A stretch of 64,000 nucleotides of DNA. It comes from Allorhizobium paknamense. Lineage in GTDB: Bacteria; Pseudomonadota; Alphaproteobacteria; Rhizobiales; Rhizobiaceae. The notes below the pieces were generated by a model, which was not told the DNA's origin, made no database searches, and was given only the letters and a program-made list of their open reading frames with translations. Where the stretch lies: NCBI RefSeq assembly GCF_030815125.1, contig NZ_JAUSWH010000013.1, positions 1-64,000 on the forward strand, given 5' to 3'. Both the position numbers and the translations under genes were made by a program. Positions 7,721 to 15,698 of this stretch are shown here, one piece after another (within the stretch, counting starts at the first letter, position 1; every line of letters begins with the position of its first letter).

Positions 7721-8494
7721 CTATAGTGGAAACAGCAGGACCAGCTTGCAATCCGGCCTGTCGGTCGGGCGGTAGTTGAACTGCCGGAAATTCAGAATGC
7801 CGCGTTCGGGGTGGCGAAAGCTGCGCTCGCCGCCGCCGCGCTCCATCACCGAATGTTCCTGCCAGGCGGTGTCAAACAGCGGGCTTTCCTGGCGCAAGGT
7901 TTCAACGAGTTCCTTGAACACAGGATCGCGCAGCGAGTGGCTGAAATCGGCTCGAAATTCCGCCAGCATGCTGCGGGTGCGCGCCTGCCAGTCAATCAGG
8001 TTTTGGCGGGCGATCGGATGGGTGAAAACGAAGCGGATGGCATTGCGCTCTGTACCTTCTTCTCCCAGCCAGTGCGGGAAAAGGGCGGCGGCGGCCGAAT
8101 TCCAGGAGCAGGCATTCCAGTAACGGTCCAGCGCATACGCCGGATGAGGCACGGAGGACACGGCGGCAATCAGGGAGGCGGGCGCATCCTCCAGGGGGCC
8201 ATCATCGCTGTCTTCCGGGTCGCGCCGGTCGGCAAGCTCGAACAGATAAGCGCGCTCGGCCCTGGTCAGTTCCAGCGCATTGGCCAGCCGGGCCAGCGCC
8301 TGTGGTGAAGCCTGCACCTGCCGCCCTTGCTCGATCCACGCACACCAGGTGGAACTGATCCCCGCTCGTTCGGCAAGTTCCTCGCGGCGCAGTCCCGGCG
8401 TGCGACGGCGCCCGCCGGGCTGTTCGGGGGTGAGTTTTTCGCGATGAGCCCGGACGAATTCTCCAAGCAATCTTCTTTGTTCTAGGTCTAGCAT
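7721..8494 (-). CDS. XRE-family regulator with MmyB-like sensor domain
   Basis: 257 residues. The N-terminal helix-turn-helix is at about 10-75 (LRREELAERAGISSTWCAWIE). The C-terminal domain has the features of the MmyB-like ligand-binding family, including NAYWN-type text (ALDRYWNACSWN), AIRFVFTHP and LNFRQFNYRPTDRPDCKL. Such proteins are PAS-like sensors that usually regulate a divergent gene. Here the divergent neighbour is a methyltransferase at 8629. A 22-bp dyad lies between the two genes and may be its operator. The ligand is unknown. Confidence 0.88.
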   Translation of the reverse strand: MLDLEQRRLLGEFVRAHREKLTPEQPGGRRRTPGLRREELAERAGISSTWCAWIEQGRQVQASPQALARLANALELTRAERAYLFELADRRDPEDSDDGPLEDAPASLIAAVSSVPHPAYALDRYWNACSWNSAAAALFPHWLGEEGTERNAIRFVFTHPIARQNLIDWQARTRSMLAEFRADFSHSLRDPVFKELVETLRQESPLFDTAWQEHSVMERGGGERSFRHPERGILNFRQFNYRPTDRPDCKLVLLFPL

Positions 8495-8507
8495 GGCATG
8501 AATTATA

Positions 8508-8529
8508 ACAGGATAACTGCTTATCTTGT
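8508..8529. promoter_or_regulatory. Candidate operator dyad for the XRE regulator
   Basis: The sequence ACAGGATAAC-TGCTTATCTTGT is a dyad with arms ACAxGATAA and TTATCxTGT around CTGC, and one mismatched pair. It sits 13 bases upstream of the regulator start and about 100 bases before the divergent methyltransferase. A TATTAT box at 8535-8540 next to it could be a -10 element for the methyltransferase. No binding evidence is available. Confidence 0.45.
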
Positions 8530-8628
8530 ACTGGTATTATTTTGGGGCATTCTGCCTTGGTCGGGCCTCCCGATCAGGAACATTCGCTTTCCTGGAAATC
8601 GTTCTTTTTTATTAGCAGGAATAAATCC

Positions 8629-9414
8629 ATGGTAACACCAACCCCAAATGACAAGGTCCGGGATCACGACCGAAACGTGCAGGCGCAGTTCGGCCCCCGG
8701 GCAGAGGCCTATGTGGCCAGTGCCGTTCATGCCTCCGGTGCTGATCTGGACAGGATTGCCGCCCTGGCTTCAGCCGCATCGCCTTTATCCGCACTGGATC
8801 TGGGCTGTGGCGGCGGGCATGTGGCCTATGCGCTGGCGCCCCATTCCGGCACTGTCACAGCTGTCGATCTGTCTTGCGAAATGCTGGAGGCCGTGCGGGC
8901 GACGGCGGCGGGCAGGGGCTATTCAAATCTTCGTATTGAACAGGCTTCCGCCGAAGCTCTGCCCTTTGCCGCTGAGACTTTCGATTTTCTTGCCAGCCGA
9001 TTCACGGCCCACCACTGGCATGATGTCGATGCGGGATTGCGTCAGGCGCGCCGGGTGCTGAAGGCGGGAAGCCCAGCGGTATTCGTCGATGTCATCGCGC
9101 CGGGCGTGCCTTTGCTCGATACGCATCTCCAGTCGGTCGAACTGTTGCGGGATACCTCGCATGTTCGCAATTACAGCCTGGCGGAGTGGACGGAAAAGCT
9201 GACGCGAGCAGGCTTCCGGGTCGAGGCCTGTCGGCATTTCCGCTCCCGCATGGAGTTTGCAAGCTGGACGGCCCGCATGGCGACACCTGAGCCGCTGGTT
9301 ACGGCAATCCGCGCCTTGCAGCAGGCCGCGCCATCCCCCGTCAAAAGCCATTTTTGCATTGAAGAGGATGGCTCCTTCATGCTCGATATGGTGCTGATCG
9401 AAGCGGCGGCTTGA
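8629..9414 (+). CDS. Class I SAM-dependent methyltransferase
   Basis: 261 residues. Motif I is LDLGCGGGHVA near residue 56, followed by the acidic loop (TAVDLS) and an FDFLASRFTAHH post-motif typical of the UbiE/BioC-like (Methyltransf_11) group. I chose ATG at 8629 because AGCAGGA precedes it at eight bases; an upstream in-frame ATG at 8542 lacks a ribosome binding site and lies in the control region. The gene diverges from the XRE regulator and is probably its target. The substrate is unknown; a small-molecule or quinone-type acceptor is usual in the family. Confidence 0.85.
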   Translation: MVTPTPNDKVRDHDRNVQAQFGPRAEAYVASAVHASGADLDRIAALASAASPLSALDLGCGGGHVAYALAPHSGTVTAVDLSCEMLEAVRATAAGRGYSNLRIEQASAEALPFAAETFDFLASRFTAHHWHDVDAGLRQARRVLKAGSPAVFVDVIAPGVPLLDTHLQSVELLRDTSHVRNYSLAEWTEKLTRAGFRVEACRHFRSRMEFASWTARMATPEPLVTAIRALQQAAPSPVKSHFCIEEDGSFMLDMVLIEAAA

Positions 9415-9426
9415 GCCGCCGTCTCG

Positions 9427-11916
9427 TCAGGAAAGCTTGCTCTTGTCCGGGTTTGCGTCCTCGGGCAGGCTTTTCTCCTCGATCTCTTCCGCCTGCTCTT
9501 CGACAGGCGGAGGCGTTTCCTCGCGGATGATCCCTTCCTTCTTGAAGCGTTCGAAAATGCTCAGCCGCAATTCGTTGCGCACCGAAAGGCCGGAGAGAAT
9601 ATCGGCCACATAGACCCGCACTTCGAATTGCAGTTCCGCATCGGTGAAATCCTTGAAGACCACCACCGGTTCGGGATTGCGCAGCACGCCCTGGGTGGAG
9701 GAGGCCACGTCCTTCAGCACGGCCACCACATTGCGCGGATCGCAGAAGGATTTGGCCGTGACTGCTACGTCAATGCGCCCGAGCTTGTTGCGGTGGGTCC
9801 AGTTGCCCACGGAGGCATTGATCAACTGCGAATTGGGCACGATGATCGATTGGCGCTGGAAGGTTTCGATTTCGGTGGCGCGGACGGAGATGCGGCGCAC
9901 GAAGCCTTCGCTGGTGCCGGTGGCCACCCAGTCGCCAACCTTGAAGGGACGTTCCATCAAAAGGATCAGCCCTGACACGAAGTTGGAAATGATGTTCTGA
10001 AGGCCGAAACCGATACCGACCGACAGGGCACCGGCCACCAGCGCGAGGCTGGACAGGTTGATGCCTGCTGCCGAAAGCCCCATGATGCCCGCGACGATGG
10101 CGCCGAAATAGCCGACCGAGGTCTTGACCGAATTGCGCACGCCGGGATCAACCTGGGAGCGGGCCATGACATTGCCGTCCAGCCACTTCTCGAACCAGCG
10201 GGTGAAGACGACGCCGATGAGAAAAATGGCGATGCCGCTGATGATCCCGACGATGGAAATGCGGATGCCGCCGATATTGATCTCGATGAAGAGATTGTAG
10301 AACCATGTCTGGATATCCGGCGGCTGGAAGCCCCAGGTGATCAGGATGAGCGGGATGCCGAGGACGAGCGCGAAGATGTAGATGAGAAGTCCGGCGGCAA
10401 TGCCGATCTGGTCCAGCGCCACCGCACCCATATTGTAGCGGCGTTGCAGCGCACGTCCGATAATGGTTTCGGCGAAGCGGTCCCGCTCCGAGACGGCTTT
10501 GCCGGAGCGGATGCCGATATACATGGTGGCAATCACGCCGCCCGTCAGGATGATCTGCGTGGCGATGAAGCGGGCAAGGCCGACAAAGCCGGTAAAGCTT
10601 GCCAGGATGATGCCGATCCCGAACAGCCGCAGCGCGATCGAGGTGTGGCGGTGCCAGGGACGTCCGCCGCTGGCGCTTGCATCCTTGCCCTTCGGCACCA
10701 GAGGCCGGGCAAAGGAAACCGCCAGCAGGATGCAGCCGACGAGGGTGGAGGAAATGAAGCTCTTCAGCACCGTCAGATCGACCGGAGAGCCGAGCGTCTC
10801 GGTTACCGATCCCAGCACATAATCCAGGCCGTTGATGACCGACATGGCGATCAGCGCATTCTGCAGATGGCGCGCGCCCTTGTCGGACAACCTGACCAGC
10901 CGCCATTTCGGCGCTTCCGGATTGAACAGGGCATGGCCCAGGCATCTGACGAAATAGACGAGGCCTAGAAAGCTGAACAGGCTGCCGATGATCGGCGCGA
11001 TGTCCGGCCGCATCACATTGAAGGTATCGAGAAAGAAGAAGCTGCTGGCCAGGAAGAAGCTGAAGGCCATGGTCGGCATGATCGTGACCCAGAAGGCCAC
11101 GGAAAACCGGCTCATATAGGAGGGGTTTTCCTCCAGTCGACCACGCTCGATAATGGGGCCGAAAATGCGTGACAGCGTGATACGCATGCCGAAGGCAAGC
11201 GCCAGCGATAGCAGGAAGGCCGAAGCAAGCTGCACCTTCTTGAAGCGCCAGGCAAAGCTGATCCATCCATCGATCAGGTCGGTGAAACGCTGGGTTTCCG
11301 GTCCGATGGATTGAACCGCCGAGGTGACGCGGTCGAGCGATATTTCCGTATGCGCCAGCAATTGCCGGGTGAAGAGATCGCGGCGAAGGGCGGTGACCTT
11401 GGCGGAGAGATCGCCTGTCGCCTTGGAGAGATCGTCCAACTGGCCGAGCACCGAGGCGATCTGTGTCTTCTGCCCGTTCAACTTGTTGCGCTGCTGCGTG
11501 ACCTCGGCGGCTTCCGGCGGTTGACCGTCCTTGGGTGGATCGCCGATTTCCTTCAGCCGCGCGGCAATATCGTCGGCGCGCGGGGCAATCGAGGCGCGAT
11601 AGGCCAGGATTTCGCCGGTCAGGTCGTCCAGCTGGGATTTATAATTGATCAGGTCGCGATCGTTTTCGGTGTTTTTGGAGATTGCAGCGGTAATGCTGTC
11701 GATCTGCTTCTGGCCCTTGGCAATCAGTTTCGGCGCCTGATTGATCGGATCGTCGGGCGCAAACAGCGCGTCCTGAGATTGCGCCTGAGTTTGCCCCTGG
11801 TCTTTCGCAGGGGCCTGATCCTGAGCAAAAGCGGATTCGGGCGGAAGGGATAAGAGTGAAGACACTCCGGTTACCAGCCCCAAACCGAGCATGATTGTAG
11901 CGATAAATCTCTTCAT
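9427..11916 (-). CDS. Mechanosensitive ion channel (MscS family) with periplasmic DUF3772 region
   Basis: 829 residues. A signal peptide (MKRFIATIMLGLGL... AFAQ) is followed by a Gln-rich linker, a periplasmic alpha-helical DUF3772-like region to about 180, then many membrane helices. The MscS pore/beta domain is at about 600-700, with GIGFGLQNIISNFVSGLILL and PFKVGDWV. The product is a large inner-membrane channel of the YbiO/MscK type that opens under hypo-osmotic stress. ATG at 11916 starts the signal peptide cleanly; a TTG three codons upstream has a better-spaced GAGGA. The C-terminus ends in an acidic tail. It is transcribed alone. Confidence 0.88.
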   Translation of the reverse strand: MKRFIATIMLGLGLVTGVSSLLSLPPESAFAQDQAPAKDQGQTQAQSQDALFAPDDPINQAPKLIAKGQKQIDSITAAISKNTENDRDLINYKSQLDDLTGEILAYRASIAPRADDIAARLKEIGDPPKDGQPPEAAEVTQQRNKLNGQKTQIASVLGQLDDLSKATGDLSAKVTALRRDLFTRQLLAHTEISLDRVTSAVQSIGPETQRFTDLIDGWISFAWRFKKVQLASAFLLSLALAFGMRITLSRIFGPIIERGRLEENPSYMSRFSVAFWVTIMPTMAFSFFLASSFFFLDTFNVMRPDIAPIIGSLFSFLGLVYFVRCLGHALFNPEAPKWRLVRLSDKGARHLQNALIAMSVINGLDYVLGSVTETLGSPVDLTVLKSFISSTLVGCILLAVSFARPLVPKGKDASASGGRPWHRHTSIALRLFGIGIILASFTGFVGLARFIATQIILTGGVIATMYIGIRSGKAVSERDRFAETIIGRALQRRYNMGAVALDQIGIAAGLLIYIFALVLGIPLILITWGFQPPDIQTWFYNLFIEINIGGIRISIVGIISGIAIFLIGVVFTRWFEKWLDGNVMARSQVDPGVRNSVKTSVGYFGAIVAGIMGLSAAGINLSSLALVAGALSVGIGFGLQNIISNFVSGLILLMERPFKVGDWVATGTSEGFVRRISVRATEIETFQRQSIIVPNSQLINASVGNWTHRNKLGRIDVAVTAKSFCDPRNVVAVLKDVASSTQGVLRNPEPVVVFKDFTDAELQFEVRVYVADILSGLSVRNELRLSIFERFKKEGIIREETPPPVEEQAEEIEEKSLPEDANPDKSKLS

Positions 11917-12030
11917 CACGTCCAAGAAGCAGTCCTCATTTATGTTACCCAGCCGCGATGCCTGAGCAATCCGGCCAATACAAGGCGCGCTGATACATGA
12001 TTCGCCTGTCGCAAGCTGTGCCTTGCCGGA

Positions 12031-12137
12031 TTAGAGCATTTCCAGGAAAAGTGTAGTCACGGTTTTCCGTCCGGAAATGCGTAAAAACAAAAGCTTAGAT
12101 CACGTCCGGTGAACTCGTGTTCACCGGACGTGATCTA
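12031..12137. repeat. Mosaic palindromic repeat with 19-bp hairpin
   Basis: It opens with AGAGCATTTCCAGGAAAAG, continues through the GGTTTTCCGTCCGGAAATGC module and AAAAACAAA, then ends in a perfect 19-bp stem with a four-base loop (TAGATCACGTCC... at 12096-12137). The last three bases supply the stop codon of the protease gene at 12135. In place it can also act as a terminator or 3' stabiliser. Confidence 0.75.
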
Positions 12138-12833
12138 GTCGCGCAGTCGCAACTCGTCGGAGCGGATCTGTACTGTATCGAGGGTGGAGAGGAAACTCAT
12201 GCCGAGCAGGCTCTGGTCCAGCCGCCCGCGCTCGGCCACCAGCCCGTCGACATTTTCGCGGACGATGGGGCCGATTTCCACGCGCTTCAGCCGCACGGGT
12301 GCGGCCATGGCGCGACCATTGGCTGTCAAAACCGGCATGCGGTAATCGAGGTCATCCGGATGGAGGCCCGCCTTGGAGGCATCTTCGGCGCGCAGCACAA
12401 CGGCGCTGGCGCCGGTGTCCACCATCATGCTGATCGTGGCGCCATTGGTGGTGACATTGGCGACGAAATGGCCGCCGAGGCCCCTTTGCAGCAGCACTTC
12501 CGACGTGCCATCGCTGGCTTGCGTGACGATGGCCCGCCCCGGCACCAGCCCGGCCATCACCCGGTTACCGATGGTCGCAAGATCCTGCCGATACTGATAG
12601 CCGGTAACGAGCAACAGAGCCAAAAGCACCCATCCCGCCAGAAAGCGCAGATTGGTGCTGAGCCTGCTTCTGTTGGTGAACAGACCAGCCATCAGCAGCA
12701 AGGCAAAGGGCAGAAGCGCCAGAAACCGGGCAAAGTCATCGTTTTCCAATCCGAAGGTCTGGCCGGTGTCCCGGTTGACGATGAGAAGGCCGGTGCCGAG
12801 CACCAGGATGAGCAGAACCATTACGAAGCCCAT
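12135..12833 (-). CDS. Retropepsin-like clan AA aspartic protease (TIGR02281 type)
   Basis: 232 residues. Three N-terminal membrane segments within residues 1-80 are followed by a periplasmic retropepsin fold with active-site MMVDTGASAVVL near residue 140 and the second conserved block GRLDQSLLGMSFLS. One Asp per chain means it should act as a dimer, as in the viral enzymes. Its start overlaps the stop of the upstream DUF1289 gene (ATGA at 12833). Its stop codon TAG lies in the terminal hairpin of an intergenic repeat. Targets are not known for the bacterial family. Confidence 0.85.
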   Translation of the reverse strand: MGFVMVLLILVLGTGLLIVNRDTGQTFGLENDDFARFLALLPFALLLMAGLFTNRSRLSTNLRFLAGWVLLALLLVTGYQYRQDLATIGNRVMAGLVPGRAIVTQASDGTSEVLLQRGLGGHFVANVTTNGATISMMVDTGASAVVLRAEDASKAGLHPDDLDYRMPVLTANGRAMAAPVRLKRVEIGPIVRENVDGLVAERGRLDQSLLGMSFLSTLDTVQIRSDELRLRD

Positions 12834-13033
12834 CAGCCCGTCTCTCCCATACTGGCTTTTCGCTGTTCCAAGCCTGCCATGATCTTCAGCCTTTGCGTTT
12901 CGCTCATCCTGCCCCAGCCCGCGATCTCCGCCAGCGTGCGGCCACAGCCAGCGCAGATGTTCTGCGGCGCTTCGATCCGGCAGACACCGGTGCAGGGGGT
13001 GGAAATGAGCTTGGAGGCGGTAAGTTCCGGCAT
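12833..13033 (-). CDS. DUF1289 domain protein
   Basis: 66 residues. It has the compact Cys pattern of the family: TPCTGVCRIE, then NICAGCGRT, then the WGRMSETQR block. The four cysteines suggest metal binding, perhaps zinc or Fe-S. The frame stays open upstream, but ATG at 13033 begins the conserved part. It sits between cobS (7 bases upstream) and the protease (four-base overlap), so all three probably share a transcript. Function is unknown. Confidence 0.85.
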   Translation of the reverse strand: MPELTASKLISTPCTGVCRIEAPQNICAGCGRTLAEIAGWGRMSETQRLKIMAGLEQRKASMGETG

Positions 13034-13040
13034 GTCTACC

Positions 13041-13823
13041 TCAGACCGTCGCTGCAAGCGTGCCGAGGGCAACGATCTCGGCGATCTGCTGCATGGCGCC
13101 GATCGTATCCCCGGTTCTGCCGCCCAGCCGCCGTTCGACAAAGGCATTGACGGCATAGGCCGAAAGCGCCGTCGTGACCAGCGCGATGGCAAGCGGGGAG
13201 AGCGAGGTGGCTGGTCCGATGGTGATGACTGCCAGCGCCACCCCGAGAAACAAGGCGGCATGGAGTGATTTTTCCGTGGGCTTTCCCAGTGACGCCGCCA
13301 GCCCTTCCGGACGCGCCGAGGGCAGCGCCTGCCAGTGCCACACCATCAGCGCCCGGCTGGCCGCGCCCACGCCGATCAGGCACAGCGCCGCATCCATGGG
13401 GGAGAGGTGGTTGACCAAGGCTGCGATGGCCGTGGCGCGAAGACCGAGCGAGAGGATGAGCGCCACAACGCCATAGGTGCCGTTGCGGCTGTCCTTCATG
13501 ATCTGCAGCGCCCGCTCGCGTTGATGGTTGCCGCCAAGGCCGTCGGCGCTGTCGGCCAGCCCGTCCTCATGCAGCGCGCCTGTGAGCATGATTTGCAGCG
13601 TCAGCGCCGCGATGGCGGAAAACAGCGCACCGGCATGCGTGGCCGAGACGAGCGCCAATAGGAGCCCCACCGGGGCAAGAAGAACGGCCCCCGCCAGCGG
13701 AAAGGCGCGGACCGTGCGGTCCATGCTGCCGTCATGGCCGCGAAAAAACCGTGAAGAGACCGGCAGCCTGCTGAGAAAGGCGATCGAACGGGCTAGATCC
13801 ACGATCCATTCGTTCTCTTTCAT
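13041..13823 (-). CDS. cobS: Adenosylcobinamide-GDP ribazoletransferase
   Basis: 260 residues. It joins adenosylcobinamide-GDP and alpha-ribazole in the last step of the cobalamin nucleotide-loop assembly, in the inner membrane. The sequence shows the family metal-binding text GALHEDGLADSADGLGG near residue 85, DSRNGTYGVVALIL, and several membrane helices. I prefer ATG at 13823 (MKENEW) because GGAG precedes it at eight bases; ATG at 13850 is nine codons upstream. cobT, which supplies alpha-ribazole phosphate, is divergently transcribed next door. No cobalamin riboswitch is visible between them. Confidence 0.93.
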   Translation of the reverse strand: MKENEWIVDLARSIAFLSRLPVSSRFFRGHDGSMDRTVRAFPLAGAVLLAPVGLLLALVSATHAGALFSAIAALTLQIMLTGALHEDGLADSADGLGGNHQRERALQIMKDSRNGTYGVVALILSLGLRATAIAALVNHLSPMDAALCLIGVGAASRALMVWHWQALPSARPEGLAASLGKPTEKSLHAALFLGVALAVITIGPATSLSPLAIALVTTALSAYAVNAFVERRLGGRTGDTIGAMQQIAEIVALGTLAATV

Positions 13824-13856
13824 CCGGTTCTCCTCGCCTGTCTGTTTCATGCCCGA

Positions 13857-13905
13857 TCCGATTTTTCAGAAAAGCCGTTCCCACTTTTCGGCGCGATGCT
13901 GTAAG
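13857..13905. repeat. Degraded mosaic repeat between cobS and cobT
   Basis: CAGAAAAGCCGTTCCCACTT resembles the reverse complement of the AAGTGGGAACCGGTTTTC module seen at 52400. It fills the divergent spacer, so the promoters of both genes must lie in or beside it. Confidence 0.4.
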
Positions 13906-13955
13906 AGAGGCCAACCAAAGCCTGATTTGCCCAAAAAGACAAGAAAGCCTTCGTA

Positions 13956-14978
13956 ATGACCGTAACCGGCTTGCCGTTCGATGATTTCCGCACCCTGCTC
14001 AAGGAGCTTCCCGGGCCTGATACCCATGCGCTGGCAGCGGCGCGGGCGCGGGACCGGCAGTTGACCAAGCCGCCCGGCGCGCTGGGCCGGCTGGAAGAGA
14101 TTGCCATGTGGCTGGCTGCCTGGAGCGGACGCTCGCCGCAGGTCAACCGTCCGCTGGTGGCGATCTTTGCCGGTAATCACGGTGTGGCCCGTCACGGCAT
14201 CACGCCATACCCGCCGTCCGTCACCCAGCAGATGGTGGAGAATTTCGCAGCCGGTGGTGCGGCCATCAACCAGATCTGCGTGACGCATGATCTCGGCCTG
14301 AAGATTTTCGATCTGGCGCTGGATTATCCGACAGGTGACATCACCTGCGAACCGGCGCTTTCCGAGCGGGATTGCGCCGCCACCATGGCCTTCGGCATGG
14401 AGGCGATTGCCGGCGGCACCGATCTTCTGTGCATCGGGGAAATGGGCATTGGCAACACCACCATTGCCGCCGCCATCAATCTGGCGCTCTATGGGGGCGA
14501 AGCCGAGGACTGGGTGGGGCCCGGCACGGGGTCCGATGGCGAGATGCTGAAGCGCAAGATCGAGGCGGTGCGCACGGCGGTCGCTTTCCACCGCGATCAT
14601 CTCTCCGATCCTCTGGAAGTGCTGCGACGGCTGGGCGGGCGTGAAATCGCCGCCATGGCGGGCGCCATTCTGGCCGCGCGGGTGGAGCGGATTCCAGTGC
14701 TGATCGACGGTTATGTCGCAACGGCTGCCGCTGCCATCCTGAAGGCTGCCAACCCTTCGGCGCTCGATCATTGCCTGATCGGTCACGTCTCCGGTGAACC
14801 CGGCCACCTCAGGGCCATCGACAAGCTCGGAAAGACACCGCTTCTGGCGCTGGGCATGCGGTTGGGCGAGGGGACGGGCGCTGCATTGGCGGCGGGTATC
14901 GTCAAGGCTGCCGCCGCCTGCCATGCAGGCATGGCCACTTTCGAGCAGGCGGGCGTGACCAACAGTTCGACCCATTGA
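13956..14978 (+). CDS. cobT: Nicotinate-nucleotide-dimethylbenzimidazole phosphoribosyltransferase
   Basis: 340 residues, the usual family length. It makes alpha-ribazole 5'-phosphate from nicotinate mononucleotide and dimethylbenzimidazole (called cobU in the Pseudomonas nomenclature). Family text includes IFAGNHGVARHGITPYPPSV, the EMGIGNTTIAAA phosphate-binding region, and GEGTGAALAAGIV with the catalytic Glu near the C-terminus. It is divergent from cobS with a 132-base gap holding a degraded mosaic repeat. A GC-rich hairpin at 15001 follows. Confidence 0.95.
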   Translation: MTVTGLPFDDFRTLLKELPGPDTHALAAARARDRQLTKPPGALGRLEEIAMWLAAWSGRSPQVNRPLVAIFAGNHGVARHGITPYPPSVTQQMVENFAAGGAAINQICVTHDLGLKIFDLALDYPTGDITCEPALSERDCAATMAFGMEAIAGGTDLLCIGEMGIGNTTIAAAINLALYGGEAEDWVGPGTGSDGEMLKRKIEAVRTAVAFHRDHLSDPLEVLRRLGGREIAAMAGAILAARVERIPVLIDGYVATAAAAILKAANPSALDHCLIGHVSGEPGHLRAIDKLGKTPLLALGMRLGEGTGAALAAGIVKAAAACHAGMATFEQAGVTNSSTH

Positions 14979-15000
14979 TCAGGCGCAATCCCCATAAAGC

Positions 15001-15024
15001 AGCCCCCGCGACACGGCGGGGGCT
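15001..15024 (+). terminator. Hairpin after cobT
   Basis: A 9-bp stem AGCCCCCGC/GCGGGGGCT with a six-base loop lies 22 bases after the cobT stop. There is no T run, so it may be a weak or factor-assisted terminator. Confidence 0.5.
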
Positions 15025-15056
15025 GGTCGATCTGATGAGCGCAGAGTTTTGCTGCT

Positions 15057-15183
15057 CATACCAAGGCCCGAAGATGCTAATACATCCTCGCCTTGAAAGA
15101 ATTTCGAATATCTCAAATGCATCAAGGGCTTGAGATATTCGAAAGGGGAATACGAAGAGTCATTTTCAATGACTCTTCGTATT
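15057..15183. repeat. RIME-like two-palindrome element, copy 1
   Basis: It has two perfect palindromes: TTTCGAATATCTCAA/TTGAGATATTCGAAA around 15 bases, and ATACGAAGAGTCATT/AATGACTCTTCGTAT around TTC. A near-identical copy lies inverted at 31085-31213. The layout matches Rhizobium-specific intergenic mosaic elements (RIME), known from memory. It abuts the stop codon of the DUF378 gene. Confidence 0.8.
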
Positions 15184-15421
15184 ACGCGCGGTAGGAGGTG
15201 TTGGCCTCGGCAGCGTTTTCGCCGACGGACAGGGCGCGGACGAACGGCATGATCTGCCACAGGGCCGAAAGCCCGACCAGCACGTAAACGACCGTTGCAA
15301 GGGCGGCTTCCCGGCCACCGAACAGGGTGGCCACGAGATCAAAGTTGAAAAGGCCGACCAGCAGCCAGTTTACCCCGCCGACAATCACGAGCAGAAGGGT
15401 GATCAAATTCACGACACGCAT
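15182..15421 (-). CDS. DUF378 small membrane protein
   Basis: 79 residues with two hydrophobic helices: LITLLLVIVGGVNWLLVGLF and ATVVYVLVGLSALWQI. The GGVNWLLVG text is the DUF378 (YuzA-like) signature. ATG at 15421 has GGGAGAAAG before it, so I reject longer upstream starts. It is an inner-membrane protein of unknown role. The gene is isolated, flanked by a RIME-like element at its 3' end and a mosaic repeat upstream. Confidence 0.85.
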   Translation of the reverse strand: MRVVNLITLLLVIVGGVNWLLVGLFNFDLVATLFGGREAALATVVYVLVGLSALWQIMPFVRALSVGENAAEANTSYRA

Positions 15422-15526
15422 GGCTTTCTCCCTGAATGGTTGCGTAGGGGTCCAACTCGGAAAAGATGTGCGTGTTCCTCGGCTGTTTGGCATTTCCCCC
15501 AAAAACTGAAATTATTTCGGGTATTT

Positions 15527-15695
15527 AGAGCATGTCGCGCAAAAGTGTGCAGCGGTTTTGCGAGAACGACATGCGTTCAAACAAGAACGTAAGGCACGTT
15601 GCAGGAGGCTGATAAGCCGCAACGTGCTTCAGAGCATTTCCAGCGAAAATGGAAATCGGTTTCCCGGCCGGAACTGCGCAAAAACAAAGATCTCG
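15527..15695. repeat. Compound mosaic repeat upstream of the ECF sigma gene 3' end
   Basis: Two units are joined. The first is AGAGCATGTCGCGCAAAAGT plus a second half with GAACGACATGCGTT; its reverse complement is found at 23811-23861. A CACGTTGC...GCAACGTG stem follows. The second unit is AGAGCATTTCCAGCGAAAAT with GGTTTCCCGGCCGGAA and AAAAACAAA. No gene lies in this gap. Confidence 0.7.
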
Positions 15696-15698
15696 ATC

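Noticed and set aside
10148..11266. Second long reverse frame inside the MscS gene
   Set aside because: It overlaps the channel gene in another frame and shows His/Arg/Pro-rich shadow composition.
13824..13955. Cobalamin riboswitch between cobS and cobT
   Set aside because: The B12-box core was looked for on both strands and is absent; the spacer holds a degraded repeat instead.
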